Positions 36,290 to 47,394 of a DNA stretch of 64,000 nt are shown piece by piece. The position numbers were made by a program, and so were the translations under genes. Origin of the DNA: Tretioscincus oriximinensis (Eukaryota > Chordata > Lepidosauria > Squamata > Gymnophthalmidae); assembly GCA_022410635.1 (NCBI GenBank), contig JAJVDF010000162.1, positions 936,987-1,000,986 of the forward strand, given 5' to 3'. Below the pieces are notes generated by a model. That model made no database searches. It was not told the DNA's origin and saw nothing but the letters and a program-made list of their open reading frames with translations. The stretch's first letter is position 1, and every line of letters starts with the position of its first letter.

Positions 36290-36420
36290 ACGTGATGAAG
36301 ATGAAGATGAAAAAGAAGAAGGAGGAGGAGGAGGAGAAAGAGAAAAAGAAAAAGAAAAAACAGAGGAAGAGGAGGAAGAGGAGGAAGAGGAGGAAGAGGA
36401 GGAAGAGGAGGAAGAGGAGA
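36290..36420. repeat. purine tract (GAAGAGGAG)n
   Basis: GAA/GGA-rich repeats that become regular GAGGAAGAGG units before 36420. They abut the SINE-2 tail on the right. Confidence 0.85.
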
Positions 36421-36715
36421 TTTTTCTCATACAGAGGGACTCAGAGTGGCTTACAAGGTTAAGAACATAAGAACATAAGAGGAGTCCTGCTGAATGGGGC
36501 CAGAGCCCATCTTATCCAGCAGTCTGTCTACACATAGGCCCACCATTGCACCTGGCTAGTCTGAACAGAAAAAGGCAACATGTACACCTGCTCTCAACTC
36601 CGTGCAACTTTAATTTTGACCCGAAGGCTTACATCTATTTTATCATCCCTACCAGGTTAATGGTGGTACTCATTTATGTGCTTGAAATGTAGATTGCAAA
36701 GCTATTTTCATCACA
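36421..36715 (-). mobile_element. SINE-2 split by a CR1-A insertion
   Basis: Tail side cagagggactcagagtggct (36433-36452) and body side cccgaaggcttacatctatt (36620-36639) belong to one SINE-2. Between them (about 36461-36604) lies a foreign CR1-A 3' terminus. Confidence 0.7.
36461..36604 (-). mobile_element. CR1-A 3' terminus nested in SINE-2
   Basis: Octamer tail aagaacataagaacataaga, then gctgaatggggccagagccc. A short truncated insertion of about 140 bp. Confidence 0.75.
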
Positions 36716-36734
36716 ATATCTTTTTTTTTCTTTC

Positions 36735-37078
36735 GAAGAAGGTAGCTTAGGGAAGATATTTTATTACCCAGAGGATCACTGGTCTGTGGAATTTACTTCC
36801 AGAAGCAGTGGTGGTAGCTAGCAGGTAGATAGGATTAGACAACTTCATGGAAGCCAAGTGTATCAACAGCAACTACAGTGGACCTCTGGATAGAACAATC
36901 TGCTGGATTCCTGAAATGTATTTTGTATTTAGTTGAGAACTGATGAGAGTCAAAAGTGGGGAAAGGTTTTGTCTTCTTATTCTTGAGAATGCCCACGGCT
37001 ACTGCATGGGGCAGAATGCTGAACTAGATGCGCTGTGACCCCATTCAGCAGGGCTCCTCTTGTGTCCTTATATGGGGT
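36735..37078 (+). mobile_element. CR1-A LINE 3' end
   Basis: gatcactggtctgtggaatt, then cagtggtggtagctagcagg, ending cattcagcagggctcctctt. Confidence 0.75.
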
Positions 37079-37317
37079 GAGACAGGGGAGAATAATGTCC
37101 TGGACAGACCACAATTCAGTAAAATTTAGTATTATGACAGCACTCCCATGCCATGAGAATGTGAAGATACCATACACCCAGTGATTTACAAAATTTCCAT
37201 AGTTCAGAGCAAAGAAAATGTCTTTACTCCAGTATCTATTTGATAAGATCAATTTGTGATAGTAACTAGTACTCAAGCAAACTGAAAGCAGTTTTTAAAT
37301 TATTTTTTAAAATAAGT

Positions 37318-38172
37318 AGAATCATAGAATCTTAGAGTTTGAGGGGACCTCCAAGGTTATCGGGTTCAACCCCCTGCTCGATGCAGAATTCATACCCATC
37401 CCAGACAGATGACTGCCCAGTCTTCATTTTAATATTTCCAGGGAGGGCGAACTCACCACCTCCTATGGCAACCTGTTCCACTTGTTATCACCCTGACTGT
37501 TAGTAAGTTTTTTCTGATCTCTAATTTAAACATACTCCCTTGCAGTTTCATCCCATTATGCCAATGAGAACAAGGTTGATCCCTCTGCTCTGTGACAGCC
37601 CTTCAGGTATTTGTAGGCAGCTCTTTTGCAGACTAAACGTCCCCAGATCCTTTAACCATTCCTCCTAAGACATGACTTCCAGACTACACACTATCATTGT
37701 AACTCTCTTATGAACTTGCTCTAGTTTATAAATGTCCTTTTTAAATTGGGCCCCCCAGAACTGAACACAGTATTCTAAGTGTGGTACCAAAGTACTGTAG
37801 AGAGGAATAATTTATTTGTATAATCAAGATGATATACTCTTCTTAATACACCCTAAGATTGTGTTTGCCTTTTTTGCTGCTGCTTTACACTGTTGATTCA
37901 TGTTTAGTCTGTGATCTACCAATACACCCAGATCTTTTTCACCTGTGCTGCTGCTCAGATGTATTCATCCCATTCTATATGTGCTGTTTTCATTTTTTCC
38001 CACAGATGTAGGATCTTGCATTTCTCTCTGTTAAATAGCATTCTGTTAGTTTCAGCCCATTGTTGAATCCTTTCTCTGTCTTGTTTAGTTTTAGCAACCC
38101 CTCCTAACTTTGTATCATCAGCAAATTTGATAGGTTTTCCTTCAATTCCCCCATAAATTTTTGCATTGATTA
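37318..38172 (-). mobile_element. CR1-B LINE 3' part, about 855 bp (broken RT)
   Basis: Tail tagaatcatagaatcttaga at the left. The minus strand then runs through the 3' UTR into RT C-terminal coding sequence. At 37955-38191 the minus strand reads GKPIKFADDTKLGGVAKTKQ and QQWAETNRMLFNREKCKILH, which includes the FADD catalytic box. It has frameshifts elsewhere. Confidence 0.9.
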
Positions 38173-38649
38173 AAACAACCTTAGTCACCAAGGGCTTAGT
38201 AAGGCCCTCTGTGGCAGAATTTGAGGCAGTAAGGCCAGACCTAAAATCCTCAAGATGGCCAGGGTGGTCCTAGGGTATTTAATCCCTGAAGCTGGCAATT
38301 CAGAAAGTGGCTTTTTTAGGCACTTTCAGGGAATCCTGCACTGCTGTTGTCTCTGGACTATTGCTTCAGTAAAGGGATGTGTCAAACTACTATTTGTTGC
38401 AGCATGAACCCAAGTGAACACAGAAGTGACAGTCTTCAGCATTCTTTCCCAGGATACAATTGCTGCTATTCTTGCTCTCTCCGTGGACAGACCATGGGAT
38501 TCTGAATTCCTGCCTCAAGGTCTAGGGTGAAGTCTATCAGGAGGATACCTGATCCTTTCCTTTTCTGCACTGAACAACAAAAAATCCAACCTGAAAAAAG
38601 GCCAAAAAAGCCAAAACAAACAGGTCCCCCCACAAACAAGAACAGCAAT
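38173..38649. other. unassigned spacer between two CR1-B copies
   Basis: Contains a promoter-like gggtatttaatccctgaagc and cagtaaagggatgtg, vaguely LTR-like. No ends or target duplication were found. Confidence 0.3.
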
Positions 38650-39290
38650 ACATCCAATTTGCTGATGACACAAAGCTAGGAAGGGTTGCTAATGCTAAAC
38701 GAGAGAGAGGATTAAAAAAGATCTAGACAAACTTGAACAGTGGGCTGAAACTAACAGAATGGTATTTAACAGGAAGAGATAAAAGGTTCTACATCTGGGC
38801 AAGAAAAATGAAAACATCCGTATGGAATGGGAGGAATATGTCTGAGCAGCAGCACATGTGATCACAGATCAGTCAACAGTGTGAAGCAGCTGCAAAAAAG
38901 GCAAACACAATCCTGGGGTGTTTTAAGAGGAACATAGTATCTCGATTGTGTGAAATAAATATTGCCCTCTACAGGAATTTGTCTGGGCCACAGTGTTCAG
39001 TTTCAGGCACCCCAATTTAAAAAAGTACATTGAGTTACAAGGACAGTGAGTGATCTGGAAACCACGTCCTATGAGGAACGGTTAAATGCTTGAAGCATAC
39101 TTAGTCTGCAAAGGGGAAGACTGAGAAAAGAACTGATAGTCTACAAACATCTGAAGGGCTTTTCACAGAGCAGAGAGGTCAGCTTTGTTCTCGTTGGCAC
39201 ATGGAAGGACTAGAAACAATGGGATGAAACTGCAAGGGAGGAGATACAGAGTAGATATCAGAAAAAACTTTCTTACAGTCAGGGTAATAA
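38650..39290 (+). mobile_element. CR1-B LINE 3' part (broken RT)
   Basis: Begins in the RT catalytic region (aatttgctgatgacacaaag encodes FADDTK), continues ttagtctgcaaaggggaaga and ggtcagctttgttctcgttg, and stops before a clean tail. It faces away from the minus-strand CR1-B at 37318-38172. Confidence 0.85.
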
Positions 39291-39758
39291 ATTAGAGGCG
39301 GTGAACAAGTCACCAATTTGTATTAAATGCCAAACAACCAGGATAAAATATTGTACAGTATAGTCCAGAGCAGGCCTGTTTGGGAGATGTATGACCTCTC
39401 TCCCTCAGCTAAACTTCACCATCGTCATTTTTTTACAGACTACGAACAATAAGGTAAAGTGATATAGCAAGAGTACCATCCATGTTACTTTAACGCCAGA
39501 GCGCTAATCTACTCCAGGTTTTACAACGATAAAAGCAATAAAAATATTATTATCTTTTTACTACTAGCTATATTTTGCCGCCCTCAACATTTTGCTTGAT
39601 CAGAGTGAACATAAGAACATAAGAAGAGCCATACTGGCTCAGGCCACAGACCACCTAGTCCAGCATTCTGTCCCGCACAGGGGCCCACCAGATGCACCTG
39701 GGCAGTCCGAACAGAGGAAAGCAAAACAGGCACCTGCAAATGGTATTTCTGGAGTCCT

Positions 39759-40329
39759 CTGCAAAACAAATGAACACAACCGGGGCAGAATCAGTATCAA
39801 TATAAAATATATATATAAATGTAAAAAGTGGCACAAAACCACAACTAAAATTTATTTATTTCTACTAGTGATGGAAAGTGTGAGGCAGTCTCTATAATCT
39901 ATACCCTCACATAAATACCCATTTTGTCTGGAGTGCTGTATTGTGACTATTGCCACTGAGGAAGACCATATCTGGTCGAAACGCGTCTGGCACCACTTGA
40001 CTACATTCTACTCCCTTTGTGGATTATCTGGATCATTCCACTTTCATTCTTCGTAGACTGTGCCTTCCATCCACAGCAGTCTCTAACTATTTGGAATATT
40101 ACTCTGGACATTTTTTTGTTGGACATTTCTCACTTTTATATTTGATATGCTGTGTGTTTTTAGAGTATGATATTTTAGTTGTGGTTTTGTGCCACTTTTT
40201 ACATTTATATATATATTTTTATATTGATACTGATTCTGCCCCGGTTGTGTTCATTTGTTTTGCAGAGGAGAGGTGTGGTTGTTTGTTTTGGGACCTTACT
40301 CTCTCCCTTTATTTGGATTTTTTGTGTGC
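39759..40329 (+). mobile_element. Penelope-like or retrozyme-type insertion with inverted arms and hammerhead motif
   Basis: A 571 bp insert bounded by 14 bp direct repeats ATTTCTGGAGTCCT (39745-39758 and 40330-40343). Its first 93 bp (39759-39851, ctgcaaaacaaatgaacaca to acaactaaaat) recur in reverse complement at 40172-40265 (attttagttgtggttttgtg to ttgttttgcag). Between the arms, on the plus strand, is a hammerhead-ribozyme-like motif (39951-39992). There is no reverse transcriptase or GIY-YIG endonuclease frame, so the copy is non-autonomous or only the pLTR end of one. Partly inverted terminal repeats, variable target duplications and hammerhead motifs in the pLTR are known hallmarks of Penelope-like elements; the class assignment is inference. 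A non-autonomous DNA element with internal inverted repeats is the main alternative. Confidence 0.65.
39951..39992 (+). ncRNA. hammerhead ribozyme motif (type I, minimal)
   Basis: Stem I: TGCCA (39951-39955) pairs with TGGCA (39988-39992). Core box CTGAGGA (39956-39962) fits CUGANGA. Stem II: GACCA (39964-39968) with TGGTC (39973-39977), loop TATC. Core GAAA (39978-39981) is followed by CGCGTC (39982-39987): A39981 pairs T86, leaving C39987 as the H17 cleavage base after GT. Stem III is thus one pair with a small loop, as described for the minimal hammerheads of Penelope-like elements. Oddity: an unpaired A (39963) lies between the CUGANGA box and stem II. Self-cleavage is predicted, not shown. 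Confidence 0.65.
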
Positions 40330-40410
40330 ATTTCTGGAGTCCTGCCTGTTGCTCCATCCCAGAGGCAGCATCCAGACATCCATCCTATGACCCATTTATA
40401 CCCTTGATAA

Positions 40411-40934
40411 GAACATACAATTGCTTGCACTACCTCCAGCTGCCCAGCCCCACACTGTGCTCTTGTGATCTCCCCATAGCACTTTGCTCACCTGGTGCGA
40501 ACTAGCTGAGAAAACCTGCTTTGCATATGGGGTCAAGAGGAGACACAAGGCACAAAGCAATTGCACTTTATGCAGCCCAAACCTCAGGAGAGGCAAGATT
40601 AAGGAAGGCATCGTGCTCAGGGCACACAGACCTCCTTGGCCGCATTTCAAAATCACAATGAGGAAATGGATGCTGGGGGTGAAAAGCATCCCCAGTCAAT
40701 GAGGCAGCAGAAGAGGATAGATTTTGCTGTTATGACTGTTTAGCATCCTTCCTGTGAGCAAGAAAGCGATCATCCTCACTGCCCTATCGGAACTGCTGAG
40801 GTGCATCAAATACTGTGGAACATCCTGTCCTTTTACTAAGTTTTCAAAAACAGAGAGGGCCCTTTCTAAGCAGGGATGAGCAAATCTGTCAGTCAAGCAC
40901 TTCCTTGCAAGGATTTAAGTAAAATCACAGTGGT
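40411..40934. other. no recognisable feature
   Basis: Moderately GC-rich spacer. No gene or repeat family was identified. Confidence 0.45.
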
Positions 40935-41226
40935 AAGAGGAGGAAGAAGATGAAGACGAAGGTGAAGGAGGAGGAGGAGGAGGAGGAGAGGAAGAAGAAG
41001 AAGGAGAAGGAGAAGAAGGAGAAGGAGAGGGAAAGGGGGAAAGGGGAGGAAGAGAAAAAAGAGAAAGAAGAGAAAAGGAGGGGAGGAAGCAGGAAAGGGG
41101 AATGGGGAAAAGGAAGAGGACGGGGATGGAAGAGAAAGAGAAGAAGAAAATTGAAGGAAAAGAAGGAAAAAGGTTGCAAGAAAGAGAAGAGGATGGGGAG
41201 GAAGAGGAGGAGAAGGAGGAAGAAAA
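40935..41226. repeat. long purine tract, about 290 bp
   Basis: Nearly pure A/G on the plus strand (GGA, GAA, AGGAAA motifs). Unlike most other tracts here it is not next to a recognisable SINE tail. Open frames on both strands are low-complexity artefacts. Confidence 0.95.
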
Positions 41227-41529
41227 TATGTGTTGTGCACTAAACATAAATTTGTTTGTTGTTCAGCGCATCCAAAGCCAATAGAGTAAGTCCCACTAAG
41301 ACAGGAGATCCATTTCTTTCACCTGTTTATTGCTAGTGAAAAATATGATGGGACTTGGGTTACATATAGGGATGGTTTTGCCAATAGAGTGGTATAAGGA
41401 CATTGCATTTCAAAATGACAACTCTAAAAACGATGCCTAACCCTTGAAGCTGCTACAAACCCTTTGCAGGCCAGGAACAACCCTTCTGGTGGATCAGAAT
41501 GCATTCCAAGGTTTAGTGTAGAAGAGGTC

Positions 41530-42165
41530 TCAGCATTTTGTCTTTTTTTTAGGGAAATTATTTAATTCCAACTCAATACTACAACAAAATTGAATATACA
41601 TATCATACATTCGTTTTTACAATATTTCTTGTTTGTATTTTTCCTTTTGTCTTTCATTTGCTTATCCTTCTTCCTCTTACACAAACACACATACACAAAC
41701 CTTATAACTTTATTAGGTAAATAACAGGAAGCTATATTGAGAAAATTCATCTTAATTCCAGTTCCTTTACTTCACTCCAAAACTTATTCTATAAATATGC
41801 TGTAACTTTGTCCATTTTTGCTTACATAATCTAATTTTGTCTATGTTTTCTATATTCTACAACCTATCGTTTCTACTGTTAATAAATCTATTATATAATC
41901 CCACTATTTCCATACTATCCATTTTGATCTCTCCTTACACCTGCCTTGCAGGACGTACTGAGCACATGGCCAGTAGCTCCTATTATTTCCTTCTTTTGTA
42001 CGTTTAATACTGCGTTCTTATCTGCACGTAGTACTACCATTTTATTTGTCGTTATTATCTGGTTATTCATCATTATATTTATTTCCTTCTCTTGCACTTT
42101 CCTACACCCCCAAATCATATGATTAAAGGCACCCCTTTGCCCGCAGCCACGTCAGCATTTTAGTG
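41530..42165 (-). mobile_element. L1 LINE 3' end (broken)
   Basis: The minus strand encodes the L1 C-terminal motif RGCGQRGAFNHMIWGCRKVQ near 42095-42155, followed by shifted frames and an AT-rich 3' UTR. A T-run near 41541-41550 on the plus strand marks the poly-A end. Confidence 0.75.
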
Positions 42166-42722
42166 ACCATTTTTACAGTTTTCCTCTTCTTATTTCTGGT
42201 TCCACTATGATGCAAGTGTTAACTTAATGGACCCAGGTGTTGGAAAAGCTGTGAAGAAGCAGGAGTTGCTCATTTCAGTTCTGGCCTCAAAGTTGCTTGT
42301 TCTCCCAAGTAACTCTGCCAATGCACCAAATAGTACCTGCTTGGTGCAGCAAACCCACTGGAGGGAAAAGCATTAACGATGAAATATTGGCTAGATCTGC
42401 TGGCTGGATAAATATTGGTTCCAGTGCAAGGCACAATTGCTTACTGCTCCGTCTACTGGGAGGCCAGGGGGTCATTGCCAAGCAAAATTGCTAGTAATGG
42501 ATTTTCTCACATTAACCAACTACCGTGTAGCGAATTCTGTGGCCTAATATGCCCGGAAAGCAATCACGGCGAATAAAATACAGTTAGTTTAAGAGGTTCA
42601 ATAGGAAAGCAAAACACTCAATACAACGCGCAAGCTAATTTCCAAAAGACAGGCTTTTACGTTGAGATTGTTCTTCTTGGTTATCACTCTTCCCTCTTAT
42701 TTTTGGCATGTGCCATTTTCCC
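42166..42722. other. no recognisable feature
   Basis: No coding or repeat signal that I can name. Confidence 0.45.
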
Positions 42723-42785
42723 CCGGCTGACCAGATGAGTCCTTTTTTGAAGGGGGAGATTAAAAAAAAAATTTGGAAAAAAATT
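42723..42785. mobile_element. FB1 half copy (copy F)
   Basis: cggctgaccagatgagtcc then tttttgaagggggagatt matches one FB1 arm. The other arm is missing. Confidence 0.5.
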
Positions 42786-43899
42786 TAACTGCACCACCAC
42801 TAGGGGGCTCTGGCAACCAGGGCCGTGAAACATGCAAAATTCTCGTATGTTTCACGGATTTCTCAGGCAGGGATTTTGGAGGGTATGCATGTTGGTGGGT
42901 GATTTGCATATTCACAAATATGCAAATTAGCATGGATATTAATTGACCTAGTTTGAGCCTCAGAAAAATCTGATCATTGTAATTTCCCCACATTTGTAAT
43001 TACTGAACTTTGGTGTGAATTTGCCTTCAGCATAGATCTGAGAACTTAGGCTTGCTGTCTTCATTAAATTCCTGCCTTTGGAACTGACAAACCAAACATA
43101 TGTTCTCTATAATCAGTCTCCTTCCTAAGAATACCCTGTCTCGGTGTGTTTATGAGACAGCGGTTTATGAGACAGCCTCTGGATAAATTTGAGGCTGTAG
43201 AGACAGACATAAAATCCAGAAACCCGCCCAGATATGAAGTACTGTTTCTTTCTCTTCTTCTAGTAATATGCAATATATATAGTATGCAACGGCCTGGAGT
43301 GAGAGAAACCATGAGAAGGAGTGAAAACAGGTCAATGTTTTTTTATTCATGGCTGGAGTAAAGAAACGCAAGAGAAACATGGAAAACGATACAACCATTT
43401 AATGAAATTCAAATTGATATCGGATTCTAGGCTTCCCCACCTTTTGACTGGTATTTAGTATAAACCATTAATAAGATTTTTTATAAAAATTATCCAGATG
43501 TGTCTGGATCCAGAATATCTAGCAAGGGTTTTTTGTAATCCCTTGGAGGCNGACAAGAAAATGGTAGTCAGAGTGAACTTTCTGACAAGTCTATTTCTTC
43601 AGACACTAGAAAATCTAGCTAGAATATCTGAAATATCTAGTAACGGGGTCTTGTAGCACCTTAGGGATGAACAAGAAGAAAGACAGGTCTACTTCTTCAG
43701 ATATTATTACTTCAGATTCTCATCTAGCCTCCCTTTTTCTTCTTAGGCTGCACCCCATTAAAGATATTTAGTAAGCTGGTAGCAACATCAAGTAGAAATC
43801 GCCCCATTACCTCATGGAGTTTCTATTGCGAAAGATTGCATAGAGGGTACACTGAGTAATGTAAATTCAGGCTGGCTGTAAACATCTCATTGGCTCTCA
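42786..43899. other. no gene recognised
   Basis: Two or three short direct repeats around gtctacttcttcagatatt and gcaccttagggatgaacaag suggest an unknown repeat near 43540-43730. Nothing codes. Confidence 0.35.
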
Positions 43900-44115
43900 G
43901 CTTGCTGAAAATGCTGGGAATTGCAGTAAAATAAGCACAGCAATGATTTATGGGGCACGTGATGTCATGAGGTTACCAGGGAGTGTTACAAAGAAATAAG
44001 CAGGGTGAGTGAATGGGAACATATTTGTGGATTTAATAAAAATAGTGATATGAAGGTTGTAATCTTCATTGTAATGAGGTATCCTTGCTAAACAATTTGT
44101 TGGAACAGAGCAGTT
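43900..44115 (+). repeat. unclassified dispersed repeat Z, copy 1
   Basis: Shares ctgggaattgcagtaa, gcacagcaatgatttatggg and caatttgttggaacag with copies at 44993-45330 and 46930-47270. About 100 bp of extra sequence separates its two matching halves. Confidence 0.4.
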
Positions 44116-44564
44116 GCATTGCTCATTGCTTCACCATTCCTAAACTCTCTAAAAGCAGTCTTAAACTTACCTTAAACTTAGCTTGTACGGACTGGAAGAA
44201 GAAGACGTTGCCTACGAAAGCTTATGCCTCCCACTTTTCTCCTGTTGGTCTCAAAGTGCTACTGGCCCCTTTGCTGGACTTGTATGGACTGTTTGTTTGC
44301 ACAGATTTAGCAATCCATTTTAGGGATCTCACTATTCCATATTTTTTACATGGGAATAGTGCTAATCTATATTAGATAGCTCCCCAAAATGGATTACTGA
44401 TCATTTACGTACGTAGTAACTTCTGATGTGGATCAAGCTGTTTAATGCAAACATGGGTGGCTGCAGTTAAGATAATGCAGATTNCCTATAAAGTGTTTGA
44501 AGGCAGGCACGAACAATCAGAAATTACTTTGGTTAATTATCTGGTTGTCTGCTAGAATAATACC

Positions 44565-45330
44565 TTTACCTTTTCTGCTTCTAGGCCACATCTCCATGCA
44601 CGATTTCTACTGAGTTGAGAGCAACATCACTTTCAATCAGCCCCAGGGGGTCATGCATTTTCAGCAATCCATTTGCTAAAAAGAAGAAGAAGAACTTGGT
44701 TCTTATACCCCGCTTTTCTCACCTTTCAAAGGGACTCAAAGTGGCTTACAAGGATATATTTTGCCTGAAGGCTGACATTCTATCTTCCCCACCAGGCTAT
44801 GGTGGTTCCCATGTATCTACTTGCAGTCAGTTGCAATTTCTTGCAATTCATGCTTTNGAATAGCTGGGTTGGCTAGAGCTACAGGCNAGTGGAAGGTGCT
44901 CACCCCTCCCCACNTCCNACACAGGGCTTCGAAACCCNATCNCCCAGGCGAGAGACGAATTCCTAAGCAACTGAGCTATCTGTGTTGTGGAATTTCTAGT
45001 CATCAGTTTGTGCAATTCAGCAGCGGGCATTTTGTGAAAACCAAAAGAAAGCTGAGTGGGGACATTCAGCAATGTGAACTTGGCAAATCTCNCAAGACTT
45101 CAGGGCAGCATGTAAAGAAAGATACATGCCTTGGCTCACAGAGAATGCTTGGGAATTGTGGGAAGGCTCACAGAGAATTCTGGGGATTGTGATACGACAA
45201 GTGCAGAAATACCTTATGGGGCTTGCCATGTGACGGAATCGCTAAGCAATGTGTCAGAACTGTATGGAAGCTTTAAAATACGTGGGGTGGATGGCAAGGC
45301 AAACCATGTTGTGGGAAAGCTCCCCTAGTC
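44565..45330 (+). repeat. dispersed repeat Z, copy 2, split by SINE-2
   Basis: Left part 44565-44679 (gagagcaacatcactttcaa) and right part 44993-45330 (ggctcacagagaatgcttgg, atgtgacggaatcgctaagc). A minus-strand SINE-2 separates them. Confidence 0.4.
44680..44992 (-). mobile_element. SINE-2, near full length, nested in repeat Z
   Basis: Tail aagaagaagaacttggttct at the left, ataccccgcttttctcacct, body tgctttngaatagctgggtt, reverse B box gggcttcgaaaccc, and head near 44985. Several Ns fall in the head region. Confidence 0.85.
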
Positions 45331-46119
45331 TAGGAACACGAAAGTCTCACAGCCTCCCTAGTGGCTCTGTGGACGGAAATAGTCATCAGAGACCATTCTC
45401 TGCAGCTAAGTGCATAAAGATCTCCCAATTACATGTTTATTGAAGTTAGCTTTAAATTGCTTTNCTCCTGTTAGACAAGCCCTAATTCTACACATTACAA
45501 CCACCTAAAACTCATTAGCCACATGAGGAAAATATAAACCTACTGCTCCCATAGTAGGAAAGACTAGCCAAGTACTGTATTTGTTATTAGATTAGAACCA
45601 TATAATTACGCTTAAGAGATCAGAGAATGGTTTTTATCTGGCGCCTAATCAAGCAATGCTGAGAAAAACAAGCTCAATCTGCCCAGTTGCTGCTCCAGCC
45701 NACACGGTCAGGCATCATGGCTCATACTGGGAGCTTCACTTTGCCACCTGCGAGTTCCAGCACCATTTCAGTGTGAGCAATACAAGGCAAACAGACTGAC
45801 ACATCACAACGCATAACTGCAAAAAACAAGGAAGCAGACAGACCGGGGAGCGTAAGTGAATGAGCAGGGCGGGAGAACAATATAATCGCTTTTCTTGCAG
45901 GCACAGAACAGAAGTCGTAAAACACAGAACAGAACTGATAGCAGGGAGGGAAGAAGGTAAAGACTGACAGCAGGAGGGTAAGAGAGGACAATCTCTGGGA
46001 ATGAAAAAGGGAGGTGCTGTAAAGGAATGTATGATGAAATGGACAAGAAATGTTGGCCGTAACATTTACCTGGAACAATGGGGGGAAATGTGGCACTTTG
46101 GCTGCTTCCCTATGAAGAA
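45331..46119. other. no recognisable feature
   Basis: Spacer in the repeat Z cluster. Short frames only. Confidence 0.4.
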
Positions 46120-46260
46120 TTTTATTGTGATGGTACCAATATCATGTAGAACCCACCCTACGCCTTCACGCAAGTTCAGCGATCCACTCTCTAAAAAGGC
46201 CCGTAGTACCGGATTTTCCAATTTTTCAGATTTCACCGTGGACTATTTTTTGTAAACTCC
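46120..46260 (+). repeat. dispersed repeat Z, copy 3 (partial)
   Basis: caatatcatgtagaacccac and gcaagttcagcgatccactc resemble the 5' part of copies 2 and 4. Confidence 0.3.
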
Positions 46261-46929
46261 CATCAATAGCCTTCATAGGGCATTATTTCATGGGAACTTT
46301 TTAGATCTCGTGAGGCTTCAAGGATAAACTTAAAATTTAATTGGCTCTTGGAACTACGTAGCACCAGGAAATTGCACTNGCACAGAATTATGGGACTTGT
46401 CGTTTGACATGTATTAATGACGAGAATATAAGGCAATGTAACGTGAATAGGCTATTCTCGCAGAAGTTATAAGCAACAATGAAGTAGTCATAAAACAGAA
46501 TGGGAACAGAGAGTTAGTTCTTGTAAGATGATGTCCAGATGGCATTTGATGCAAGGCAAAGTTTCCAAATACTTCATGGGCTTTCAAACAGTTTATCATA
46601 CGTGGTGGTTTTGTGACCCATAAGCTTATATCGAGAATTTGTTAGATGGCATTTCCATGGAAGCAAAGGTTTACTTACTGGATTTGATTGCCAAAAATTT
46701 GTAAAGCATTAATATGATGCAACACTATATGATCATAGTAGCAAGAATTGTCTATGCTCAAGCGATGGAAAGTAGACTGAACTCCCATGATAGAGGATTG
46801 GCTTATTAAATTGGTGGACTCTTCTGGTAAGGGATAAAACATTGGATAAACTTGTAACAAACTGGAGACTTATAGACTTTTACAAGAAATAAAAAATTCC
46901 AAGAGTTCAGCTACCTGGGGNGTATCATC

Positions 46930-47270
46930 TTCATAGATGTCAAGATTGACAAAGGCCACACCCTCATGAATGATTTCTACCAAATTGGGAGCAACATCAT
47001 ATTGAATCCACCTCATGAGGTCACACATGATCCAAAAGAAAGCTTCTTAGAGACATTCAGCAACATTCATTGGCTCTTGGCTCACAGAGAACGCTGGGAA
47101 TTGTAGTAAGGGAGGCACAGCAACGCCTTATGGGACTGTCATGTGATGAGATTGCTAGNCAATTTGTTGGAACAGGGTGGAAATCTTAAGGTATGTGGGA
47201 ATAGGTGGTGAACGTGCTTTAGAAGAAATAGTGAGGCAAACCATGTCGTGGGGAAGTTCCCAAATAAATT
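46930..47270 (+). repeat. dispersed repeat Z, copy 4
   Basis: ttgggagcaacatcatattg, then ctgggaattgtagtaaggga, gcacagcaacgccttatggg and caatttgttggaacagggtg. This is the most continuous copy. Confidence 0.45.
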
Positions 47271-47394
47271 TATAATAGACTAACAAAAGTACACATCACA
47301 TTTGGTAGACTGTATAAGAGTCTGGAAAAACAAACAACTGAAGGAAATCTTGAGGATCAGTGTGAACGCTGCTGTGGTTCTATCTACCTCCAAT

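Larger units (their letters stand above)
39608..40410 (-). mobile_element. CR1-A LINE 3' end split by a Penelope-like insertion
   Basis: Left part 39608-39758: octamer tail and UTR (aagaagagccatactggctc). Right part 40330-40410 resumes gcctgttgctccatcccaga and ccatttatacccttgat. The 14 bp ATTTCTGGAGTCCT is present on both sides of the insertion. Confidence 0.88.

Noticed and set aside
40893..41284. Lys/Glu-rich and Ser/Phe/Leu-rich frames, up to 115 codons
   Set aside because: Translation of a purine tract on either strand; no codon bias or conserved domain.
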